NCBI GenBank assembly: GCA_045660825.1
Contig: JAZREN010000006.1
Span: 1-47,951, forward strand
Length of the DNA: 47,951 bases
Reading direction: 5' to 3'
From: HGM04593 sp045660825
GTDB taxonomy: Bacteria; Bacteroidota; Bacteroidia; Bacteroidales; Bacteroidaceae
The notes below the pieces were generated by a model, which saw only the letters and a list, made by a program, of their open reading frames with translations, did not search any database and was not told the origin of the DNA. The position numbers and the translations under genes were made by a program. Of the stretch, positions 41,910 to 47,951 are shown piece by piece. Position 1 is the stretch's first letter. Each line of letters starts with the position of its first letter.

Positions 41910-42695
41910 TTATGCCAAATCCTGTTCAACTTTGTTTGTCAACTCAATGAAATCCTCAATTGAGAGCTGCTCGGGGCGTTTGTCGAGGATAGGGTCGCTC
42001 AAAAGCGGCGATTCCTTGCCCACAATCTGCTGTATTGAGTTGCGCAGTTTCTTGCGTCGCTGGTTGAAGGTGCCTTTTACAATCTTGCGGAACAGTTCCT
42101 CGTCGCACTCGAGTGACTGGCGGCTGTTACGCTTCATGAGCACGACGGCGCTCTTGACCTTCGGTGGGGGCGAGAAGACATTCTCGTCGACAGTGAACAG
42201 GTACTCGACATCGTACCACAACTGTATGAAGATGCTCAAAATGCCATAGGCCTTTGTGCCGGGATTGGCGGCAAGGCGCTCACCCACCTCTTTCTGTATC
42301 ATTCCGCTGCAGTAGGGGATGAACTCCTTGTAGTCGAGCATCCTGAAGAATATCTGGCTCGATATGTTATATGGGTAATTGCCGATGAGCATGAATTGTT
42401 CGCCGCCGAACAAGCGGTCGAGGTGCATCTTGAGGAAATCGTCGGGGATGATGTTCTCCTCCTGCAGCTGTGGCAGGTTGGCGCACAGGTAGGCTACTGA
42501 CTCCTCGTCAATCTCCACGACCTTGAGCGGGTGCTGCTTCTCGAGCAGGAAGCGGGTGAGGACACCCATGCCGGGGCCGACCTCGAGAATGGGAATGTCC
42601 GGGCATACATCAACGGTGTCTGCAATTCTCTTTGCAATGGACAAGTCTGTGAGAAAATGTTGTCCTAATCTTTTTTTTGCCGTTACTTCCTTCAT
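41910..42695 (-). CDS. rsmA: 16S rRNA dimethyladenosine transferase
   Basis: 261 residues. RsmA (KsgA) dimethylates A1518 and A1519 of 16S rRNA with SAM. Seen: KKRLGQHFL N-terminus, LEVGPGMGVLT (SAM), the N-P-Y catalytic block as NYPYN (106-110, in the IGNYPYNISS segment) and the C-terminal helical domain with FNQRRKKLRNSI. First gene of rsmA-mgtE-esterase. Confidence 0.95.
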   Translation of the reverse strand: MKEVTAKKRLGQHFLTDLSIAKRIADTVDVCPDIPILEVGPGMGVLTRFLLEKQHPLKVVEIDEESVAYLCANLPQLQEENIIPDDFLKMHLDRLFGGEQFMLIGNYPYNISSQIFFRMLDYKEFIPYCSGMIQKEVGERLAANPGTKAYGILSIFIQLWYDVEYLFTVDENVFSPPPKVKSAVVLMKRNSRQSLECDEELFRKIVKGTFNQRRKKLRNSIQQIVGKESPLLSDPILDKRPEQLSIEDFIELTNKVEQDLA

Positions 42696-42755
42696 CGCCA
42701 GTCGCTTTTTTATTTAATAATGCTTAAAAAAGCAGTTTTTCTTCAATAATTATTT

Positions 42756-42763
42756 TATCTTTG
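42756..42763 (+). promoter_or_regulatory. -7 box of the flippase-like gene
   Basis: TATCTTTG matches TAnnTTTG exactly; about 20 bases upstream is a T-rich stretch (GTTTTTCTTC) rather than a clear TTTG. The leader would be about 70 bases. Confidence 0.5.
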
Positions 42764-42840
42764 CGAAGATACTTGCACCAAGTTGACATCTCCGCAATGT
42801 TGCAAAGTTAACCAAAACTATTAAAAACACTCCAAAAGTT

Positions 42841-43836
42841 GTGAAAAAGATTTTAAATTATACGTTAAAAACAGTGCTGCCTATTGTGCTGGGTGCTTTC
42901 ATCCTGTACATGGTGTACGATGATTTTGACTTTTCACTGCTGTGGAGCGAACTGAAGGAGATGAACCTGTGGTGGTTTGCCGTTACGGTGGTGTTTGGCG
43001 TGATGAGCCACGTGATAAGAGGCTGGCGCTGGAAACTGACACTTGCTCCGTTGGGATATAATCCGTCGGCTGCCACCTGTGTCGACTCTGTGTATGTTGC
43101 ATATGCGGCGAATCTGGTGCTGCCACGTGTGGGCGAGGTGTCGCGCTGTGTGATACTGGAGCGTAACGAGCATGTGCCTTTTGCGCATGCGTTGGGTACA
43201 CTGGTGATGGAGAGGATGATTGACACGCTGATGGTGCTGCTGATAACGCTTGTGGCGGTTGCCGTGCAATGGCCAATGTTCTGCGAATTTGTTGGGCAGG
43301 CGGGCATTAAGGTGCCGGGCAGTGCAATGTTGTCCACTCCCCGCGGCATGGTGATATCCCTGCTGTCACTGGTGGCAATTGCGGTGTTGCTGTTCTTCTT
43401 CTTGCGCAAGTTGGCCATATGGCAAAAGATAAGGTCGTTCGCGGCACGTTTCATGGAGGGGCTTCTCTCTTTGAAAAAGATGAAGAACGGCTGGCTGTTC
43501 GTGGTTGAGACGGTGGGTATATGGTTCTGCTATTTCATGCAGTTCTATCTCTGTTTCTTCTGTTTCGGGTTCAGCAGCGGGCTGTCGGTGGCTACGGCTT
43601 TGCTTCTTTTTGTGGGTGGCAGCATTGCAGTGGTTGTGCCCACACCAAACGGGGCGGGTCCCTGGCACTATGTGATAATAGGCATTATGGTGCTTTATGG
43701 CGTTTCGACAACCGATGCACAGGTTTTTGCGTTGATAGTACACAGCACCCAGACACTGCTTGTTGCCGTGTTGGGCCTGTATGGTATTGCGGCACTGCAG
43801 GTGAGGAGCGCTTTGCAAAGGAAAAAGAATGATTAA
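42841..43836 (+). CDS. Lysylphosphatidylglycerol synthase TM-domain / UPF0104 flippase-like protein
   Basis: 331 residues starting at a GTG (VKKILNYTLKTVLP read as Met). About eight membrane helices. Family features: ISHVIRGWRW-like block (here MSHVIRGWRWKL), YVAYAANLVLPRVGEVSRCVIL and PTPNGAGPWHYVIIGIMVLYG. Such domains move lipid-linked molecules across the inner membrane; no synthase domain is fused. Divergent from rsmA with a shared 145-base region, as often in Bacteroidales. Confidence 0.88.
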   Translation: MKKILNYTLKTVLPIVLGAFILYMVYDDFDFSLLWSELKEMNLWWFAVTVVFGVMSHVIRGWRWKLTLAPLGYNPSAATCVDSVYVAYAANLVLPRVGEVSRCVILERNEHVPFAHALGTLVMERMIDTLMVLLITLVAVAVQWPMFCEFVGQAGIKVPGSAMLSTPRGMVISLLSLVAIAVLLFFFLRKLAIWQKIRSFAARFMEGLLSLKKMKNGWLFVVETVGIWFCYFMQFYLCFFCFGFSSGLSVATALLLFVGGSIAVVVPTPNGAGPWHYVIIGIMVLYGVSTTDAQVFALIVHSTQTLLVAVLGLYGIAALQVRSALQRKKND

Positions 43837-43871
43837 AGGAATCAAATAATAACAACCAAAAGTTTAATATT

Positions 43872-45329
43872 ATGGCAATCACAATTAAAGATCTTCAGCC
43901 ACGCGAGGTGTGGAAGCACTTCGAGGCGTTGACACAGGTGCCTCGTCCATCGGGACATCTTGAGAAAATTCAGAAATATCTGCTCGACTTCGGTAAGAGC
44001 ATCAATGTCGAGACATGGCAGGACGAGGCCGGCAACATTATCATGCGCAAGCCTGCTACTCCAGGACTCGAGAACCGCAAGGGTATTATCCTGCAGGCGC
44101 ACATGGACATGGTGCCACAGAAGACTCCCGACAGCAAGCACGACTTCGAGAACGACCCTATCACAACTGTTGTAAAGGGTGACTGGCTCTATGCCGACAA
44201 CACTACACTGGGTGCCGACAACGGTCTTGGTGTTGCTGCTATCATGGCTATCATGGAGGATGCTTCACTGCAGCACGGTCCACTTGAGGCGCTCATCACA
44301 GCCGACGAGGAGACAGGTATGTTCGGCGCATTCGGTCTCAAGGGTGGCGAGCTTGAGGGTGAGCTCCTGTTGAACCTTGACTCTGAGGAAGAGGGTGTTC
44401 TCTACATCGGTTGTGCCGGTGGTCTTGACATCTCGGCTTCAATGGAGTTCATGGAAGAGGAGAGTGACGATGCCGACGTGGCAGTGCGCGTTCAGCTCAA
44501 GGGCTTGCGTGGCGGTCACTCAGGTCTTGAAATCAACGCAGGCCGTGGTAACGCCAACAAGCTGATGGCGCGTTTCGTGCGCGAGGCTATGGACGAGCTT
44601 GCTGTGGTACTTGCAAGCTGGAACGGCGGTAACATGCGCAATGCTATCCCCGCAAGCTGCGAGGTTGTGCTCACATTGCCCGAGGAGGCTATCGACGAGC
44701 TCAAGGAGATTGCTGCAAAGTACGAGGCTCTCTACAACAGCGAGTATGCTACAATTGAGGAGGGTATCACCATCACTGTGAGCGAGACCGAGATGCCCGA
44801 GACTGTTGTGCCACAGGAGATTCAGGACAACCTTGTTGATGTTATCCTCGCTTGCCACGACGGTGTATTGCGTTTCATCCCTACAATCCCCGACACAGTT
44901 GAGACATCAAGCAACCTCTCTATCGTTACAATTGGTGAGGGCAAGGCCGAAATCAACATCCTTGCACGCAGTTCTTGCGATACAATGAAGGAGTTCCTTG
45001 CACTGCAGCTCTCAAGCTGTTTTGCAATGGCGGGCATGAAGGTTGAACTTAGCGGCGGTTACAGCGGCTGGCAGCCAAACGTGAACTCTCCATTGTTGGC
45101 GGCGTTGAAGAATGCATATAACGACATGTTCGGCAAGATGCCCGATGTACGCGTTATCCACGCAGGTCTGGAGTGCGGTATCATCTCTACCAACTATCCA
45201 AAGATGGACATGGTGTCATTCGGTCCAACATTGATGTCGCCTCACTCACCAACAGAGCGTGTTGAGATTCCAACAGTAGAGAAGTTCTACTCGCTGGTGA
45301 AGGCGCTTGTTGTGAACGGTGTGCTTTAA
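43872..45329 (+). CDS. pepD: Aminoacyl-histidine dipeptidase (peptidase D)
   Basis: 485 residues, the usual length. M20-type zinc dipeptidase that cleaves Xaa-His and other dipeptides in the cytosol. Metal ligands visible: QAHMDMVP (His), LGADNGLGVA (bridging Asp), TADEETGMFGA (Glu pair), LDSEEEG (Asp) and HAGLECG (His). A lid domain lies between about 190 and 390. It is followed by its own terminator. Confidence 0.95.
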   Translation: MAITIKDLQPREVWKHFEALTQVPRPSGHLEKIQKYLLDFGKSINVETWQDEAGNIIMRKPATPGLENRKGIILQAHMDMVPQKTPDSKHDFENDPITTVVKGDWLYADNTTLGADNGLGVAAIMAIMEDASLQHGPLEALITADEETGMFGAFGLKGGELEGELLLNLDSEEEGVLYIGCAGGLDISASMEFMEEESDDADVAVRVQLKGLRGGHSGLEINAGRGNANKLMARFVREAMDELAVVLASWNGGNMRNAIPASCEVVLTLPEEAIDELKEIAAKYEALYNSEYATIEEGITITVSETEMPETVVPQEIQDNLVDVILACHDGVLRFIPTIPDTVETSSNLSIVTIGEGKAEINILARSSCDTMKEFLALQLSSCFAMAGMKVELSGGYSGWQPNVNSPLLAALKNAYNDMFGKMPDVRVIHAGLECGIISTNYPKMDMVSFGPTLMSPHSPTERVEIPTVEKFYSLVKALVVNGVL

Positions 45330-45348
45330 ATACACGTTCTTTATTTAT

Positions 45349-45384
45349 AAGGAAGGTTCCCGAAGGCATTCGGGAGCCTTTCTT
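45349..45384 (+). terminator. Terminator after pepD
   Basis: 16-base arms 45349-45364 and 45369-45384 (AAGGAAGGTTCCCGAA with TTCGGGAGCCTTTCTT) pair with two G-U wobbles around GGCA. 19 bases after the stop; T-rich 3' end. Confidence 0.85.
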
Positions 45385-45468
45385 GTGTATATGCTGGCAT
45401 TATTCCAACTTTTTTTCGCAGTTGCTGAAAAAAAGAGATAAAAAGTGTTTTTTTTATGAAAAAAATAA

Positions 45469-45476
45469 TAATTTTG
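45469..45476 (+). promoter_or_regulatory. -7 box of the DUF3332 gene
   Basis: TAATTTTG fits TAnnTTTG, 56 bases before the ATG at 45533. Upstream is a poly-T/A stretch with no clear -33 box. Confidence 0.45.
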
Positions 45477-45532
45477 CGGTCAAGCGATTGGGCTTTCTGG
45501 TCGTTGACATTATTAACTAAAATCATACAATT

Positions 45533-46072
45533 ATGAAAAAGACATTTAAACTTACTGCGTTGTTGCTTGCTGCAACTATCATGTTCTCTTCTTGTATCGG
45601 ATCTTTCCGCTTGACAAACAAAATCAAGGATTGGAACAGCAATGTAAGCAACAAGTGGGTGAATGAGGTGATATTCCTGGCTTTCCACATTGTTCCTGTT
45701 TATGAGATTGCAATGTTTGTTGACGCTATTGTACTCAACTCAATCGAGTTCTGGACAGGCAAGTCGGCTGATGTGAAGGTTGGCAATACAAAGGTTGTAA
45801 AGAACAGCCAGGGTCAGGACGTGGAAATCACAGCTATGGAGAACGGTTATATGCTCTCTAACGGTGAGCAGTCAATGAACCTTTTGTTCGACGAGGAGTC
45901 ACAGATTTGGAGCGCAGAGTACAACAACCAGACTACACAGCTCATGAAGATGGTTGATGCCAACAATGCTCAGCTCTTCCTTTTGAATGGTGATGTAATG
46001 GACATTACTTTGGATGCACAGGGTGTTGAGATGGCTCGTCTGTACATGAACAACAGCTTTGCTTTGAAATAA
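45533..46072 (+). CDS. DUF3332 lipoprotein
   Basis: 179 residues. Lipobox IMFSSC with C21, so a lipid-anchored envelope protein. The middle block SNKWVNEVIFLAFHIVPVYEIAMFVDAIVLNSIEFWTG matches the DUF3332 pattern of Bacteroidota and Proteobacteria; function unknown. The C-terminal ~90 residues are a beta-rich domain. Own promoter and terminator, so monocistronic. Confidence 0.88.
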   Translation: MKKTFKLTALLLAATIMFSSCIGSFRLTNKIKDWNSNVSNKWVNEVIFLAFHIVPVYEIAMFVDAIVLNSIEFWTGKSADVKVGNTKVVKNSQGQDVEITAMENGYMLSNGEQSMNLLFDEESQIWSAEYNNQTTQLMKMVDANNAQLFLLNGDVMDITLDAQGVEMARLYMNNSFALK

Positions 46073-46100
46073 GTAAAACACTGAATACTTTTAACTGCCG

Positions 46101-46132
46101 GAGCCGCCTTTTTGGGCGGCTCTGTTGTTTTT
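46101..46132 (+). terminator. Terminator after the DUF3332 gene
   Basis: GAGCCGCC (46101-46108) pairs with GGCGGCTC (46115-46122), loop TTTTTG, followed by TGTTGTTTTT. Strong canonical form, 28 bases after the stop. Confidence 0.88.
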
Positions 46133-46147
46133 ACACGGCTTATTTGC

Positions 46148-46155
46148 TATCTTCG
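46148..46155 (+). promoter_or_regulatory. -7 box of meaB, decides the start
   Basis: TATCTTCG, as before nadA and mutS2. It places the transcript start near 46162, so the reading frame upstream (from a TTG at 46125) cannot be translated from this mRNA. Start must be 46167 or 46179. Confidence 0.5.
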
Positions 46156-46178
46156 CAAGTGATGAAATGATTTTGTGT

Positions 46179-47288
46179 ATGGAGCACCCCGAAAACAATG
46201 AGCAATATAAGGGATTGAAGGTGAACGACGGCGTTGAGGCGCTTGGACCGGTGAATCCCTATCTGGCGACAATGCGGCGCAAAAGGGCTGCACAACTGTC
46301 GGTGGATGATTATGTCCAGGGAATACTGCGTGGTGACGTGACGGTGTTGAGCCGTGCGGTGACACTGCTTGAGAGTATGTTGCCCGAGCATCAGGCTATG
46401 GCGCAGGAGGTGGTGGAGAGGTGTCTGCCATACTCGGGCAAATCGCTGCGCGTGGGTATAACAGGTGTTCCGGGTGCGGGAAAGAGCACTTCAATTGACG
46501 CTTTTGGCATGTACCTGCTTGCAAACAAACCGGGTAAGCTGGCGGTGCTTGCCGTTGACCCCAGCAGTGAACGAAGCAAGGGTAGCATAATGGGTGACAA
46601 GACAAGGATGGAGCGCCTGTCGGCCCATCCGCGTGCATTCATACGCCCAAGCGCTTCGGCGGGTTCGTTGGGCGGCGTGGCGCGCAAGACACGTGAGACA
46701 ATAATCCTGTGCGAGGCTGCAGGGTATGACAATATATTCGTTGAGACTGTGGGTGTGGGACAGAGTGAAACTGCGGTCTATTCAATGGTCGATTTCTTCC
46801 TGCTTATACAGATTGCCGGTGCGGGCGATGAACTGCAGGGCATAAAGCGCGGTATAATGGAGATGACCGACGGAATTGTGATAAACAAGGCCGATGGTGA
46901 CAATGCCGAGGAGGCCCGTCGTGCTGCGGTACACTACAGGAATGCCTTGCAACTGTTCCCCATGCCGGCAAGCGGAATGCGCCCCCAGGTGTTGACGTAT
47001 TCGGGATTCTTCGACCTGGACATTGACAAGGTGTGGGGTATGATAGATGGGTATGTGGCAAAGGTTAAAGAGAGTGGTTACTTTGACGAGCGTCGCCGTT
47101 ACCAGCAGAGGTATTGGATGCGTGAGGCTATTGAGGAACAGTTGAAAGCGCGTTTCTACAACACCGATGGCATGGGCGAGATGCTTGCGCGTTATGAGCA
47201 GTTGCTCCTGCAGGGCAAGACTACGTCCTTTGCAGCTGCAGCAAAAGTGCTTGAATTCTTTGACAAGGAGGGTGGCGATGCTGGATAA
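46179..47288 (+). CDS. meaB: Methylmalonyl-CoA mutase-associated GTPase MeaB
   Basis: 369 residues from the ATG at 46179 (MEHPENNEQYKG); 46167 is a four-codon-longer alternative. MeaB is a G-protein chaperone that protects and loads B12-dependent methylmalonyl-CoA mutase, a step in propionate formation. P-loop GVPGAGKST (96-104), then VDPSSERSKGSIMGDKTRM, VGVGQSE and the NKADGDN base-recognition motif. The mutase subunit genes are not in the window. It overlaps the next gene by 11 bases. Confidence 0.94.
   Translation: MEHPENNEQYKGLKVNDGVEALGPVNPYLATMRRKRAAQLSVDDYVQGILRGDVTVLSRAVTLLESMLPEHQAMAQEVVERCLPYSGKSLRVGITGVPGAGKSTSIDAFGMYLLANKPGKLAVLAVDPSSERSKGSIMGDKTRMERLSAHPRAFIRPSASAGSLGGVARKTRETIILCEAAGYDNIFVETVGVGQSETAVYSMVDFFLLIQIAGAGDELQGIKRGIMEMTDGIVINKADGDNAEEARRAAVHYRNALQLFPMPASGMRPQVLTYSGFFDLDIDKVWGMIDGYVAKVKESGYFDERRRYQQRYWMREAIEEQLKARFYNTDGMGEMLARYEQLLLQGKTTSFAAAAKVLEFFDKEGGDAG
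47265..47271 (+). promoter_or_regulatory. Strong Shine-Dalgarno inside the end of meaB
   Basis: AAGGAGG seven bases before the ATG at 47278. A near-perfect SD is unusual in Bacteroidota, where most genes here have only AT-rich leaders. It fixes the start of the cyclo-ligase gene and fits translational coupling. Confidence 0.7.
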
Positions 47289-47811
47289 GAAAACATTGAG
47301 GCGCGAGGTGCGTGCAAGGGTTTCTCAGATTGCTGCAGCCGATGCGCTGGAGCGTTCGGAAACCATTGGGCGTGAGGTGGAGGGGCATCTTGCCGTGAGT
47401 GATGCCAGGGTGGTTGCGCTCTTTTCACCACTTGGTGACGAGCCGCAACTGTGGCCGTTGGTAGAGCGCCTGGCAAAGAGAATGTCGGTGGTGTTGCCGC
47501 GTGTCGAGGGTGAGGTGATGAATTTCTACAGCTATGACAGTTGTGCGATGGCAAAAGGTGCTTATGGCATAAACGAACCCCAAAACGGGTTGCCGGTGGA
47601 TGTGTGTGAGATAGATGCTGTCATTGTGCCCGGTGTGGCTTTTACGGAAGATGGTGCAAGGATGGGACGCGGCAAGGGTTACTATGACAGGTATCTTTCG
47701 CAAAGCGGCTGCAGGGCACTGAAGATTGGGGTCTGTTACCGTGAACAGATTGTGGAGTCGATACCCACCGAACCGCATGATGTGACAATGGATACAGTGA
47801 TATATAGATAA
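47278..47811 (+). CDS. 5-formyltetrahydrofolate cyclo-ligase
   Basis: 177 residues. The enzyme converts 5-formyl-THF to 5,10-methenyl-THF using ATP. Seen: N-terminal KKTLRREVRAR, VALFSPLGDEPQLWPLVERL, YGINEP and the signature GARMGRGKGYYDRYL near the end. I chose ATG 47278 because of the SD box; the frame is open further upstream inside meaB but without family similarity. Confidence 0.93.
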   Translation: MLDKKTLRREVRARVSQIAAADALERSETIGREVEGHLAVSDARVVALFSPLGDEPQLWPLVERLAKRMSVVLPRVEGEVMNFYSYDSCAMAKGAYGINEPQNGLPVDVCEIDAVIVPGVAFTEDGARMGRGKGYYDRYLSQSGCRALKIGVCYREQIVESIPTEPHDVTMDTVIYR

Positions 47812-47856
47812 GGGGGTGACCCAAAAGTAAAAAGGGTCGCCCTCTTATTTTCTTTT
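47812..47856 (+). terminator. Terminator after the cyclo-ligase gene
   Basis: GGGTGACCC (47814-47822) pairs with GGGTCGCCC (47834-47842), one G-U wobble, extended by two pairs outward; A-rich loop; then TTATTTTCTTTT. It begins right after the stop codon. Confidence 0.85.
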
Positions 47857-47895
47857 ATCTCATTTGCGCTCTGAAGCAAGATAAATTGTAAAAAT

Positions 47896-47930
47896 ATAGC
47901 TATTCCTTTGATAAACATTGGAATAGCTAT
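47896..47930. other. AT-rich hairpin near the window end
   Basis: ATAGCTATTCC and GGAATAGCTAT form an 11-bp inverted repeat around 13 bases. It may belong to a terminator of a gene beyond the window. No gene is seen after 47811. Confidence 0.5.
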
Positions 47931-47951
47931 TGTTTGTTTGGGGAAATTTTA

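Noticed and set aside
1..47951. tRNA, rRNA or known riboswitch
   Set aside because: No cloverleaf arms with a GTTCRA box, no rRNA core sequences and no recognisable aptamer motif were seen while reading the intergenic regions; a covariance search was not possible.

Overview
The window looks like a chromosomal segment of a gut-type Bacteroidales bacterium, probably Prevotellaceae or Bacteroidaceae; I cannot place it to genus. Three things support this. Promoter -7 boxes fit the Bacteroidota consensus TAnnTTTG (for example 16577, 20749, 34766, 42756). Several secreted proteins end in a short tail of the type YDLxGR...GIYIxxGKK. The gene content is typical of the order: a Ser-type sulfatase, GH20, a GH31 resembling alpha-N-acetylgalactosaminidases, DUF349, DUF3332, MeaB and SemiSWEET. 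I saw no tRNA, rRNA, CRISPR array, prophage or intact insertion sequence.

Layout. 1-6.9 kb: secreted proteins and a sulfatase, plus a 54-residue peptide gene at 4638-4802. 7-11.6 kb: small housekeeping genes on the minus strand (SemiSWEET, DUF559, prmA, MATE, an FKBP-type PPIase, a TSCPD protein) embedded in palindromic repeats, with a truncated REP-associated transposase. 11.7-15.5 kb: a giant GH20 hexosaminidase. 15.8-19.2 kb: TRIC-type channel, an SPFH/RHH/membrane-protein trio and nadA. 19.2-25.7 kb: a secreted hydrolase, then a minus-strand cluster of small secreted protein, alpha/beta hydrolase, membrane-anchored MurF-like ligase and Ddl-like ligase. 25.8-29.7 kb: GH31 with FN3, F5/8-type, dockerin and cohesin-like modules. 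29.9-37 kb: mutS2, menA, a BASS transporter and an unknown two-gene unit with Sel1-like repeats. 37-43.8 kb: DUF349 protein, the rsmA-mgtE-esterase operon and a flippase-like protein. 43.9-47.8 kb: pepD, DUF3332 lipoprotein, meaB and 5-formyl-THF cyclo-ligase.

The carbohydrate-active enzymes (GH20, GH31, Ser-type sulfatase), all with signal peptides, fit degradation of host or mucin-like glycans. MeaB points to methylmalonyl-CoA mutase and propionate formation, and menA to menaquinone-based respiration.

The most unusual content is in the intergenic DNA. At least five dispersed repeat families are present. The best candidate for something undescribed is a family of 240-380 bp elements (19214-19450, 20795-21068, and a double copy at 32468-32843). 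Each is bounded by inverted repeats with an 8-bp period and holds three hairpins closed by an outer stem where the copy is well preserved. The central hairpin keeps its loop sequence (G-x-GAAAAC...GTT-x-TC) and loop length (27-28 nt), while its stem differs completely between copies yet stays paired. That pattern implies a selected structure. A second family of palindromes (about 11 units in 9 places) surrounds a DUF559 nuclease-like gene, and a third adjoins the transposase remnant.
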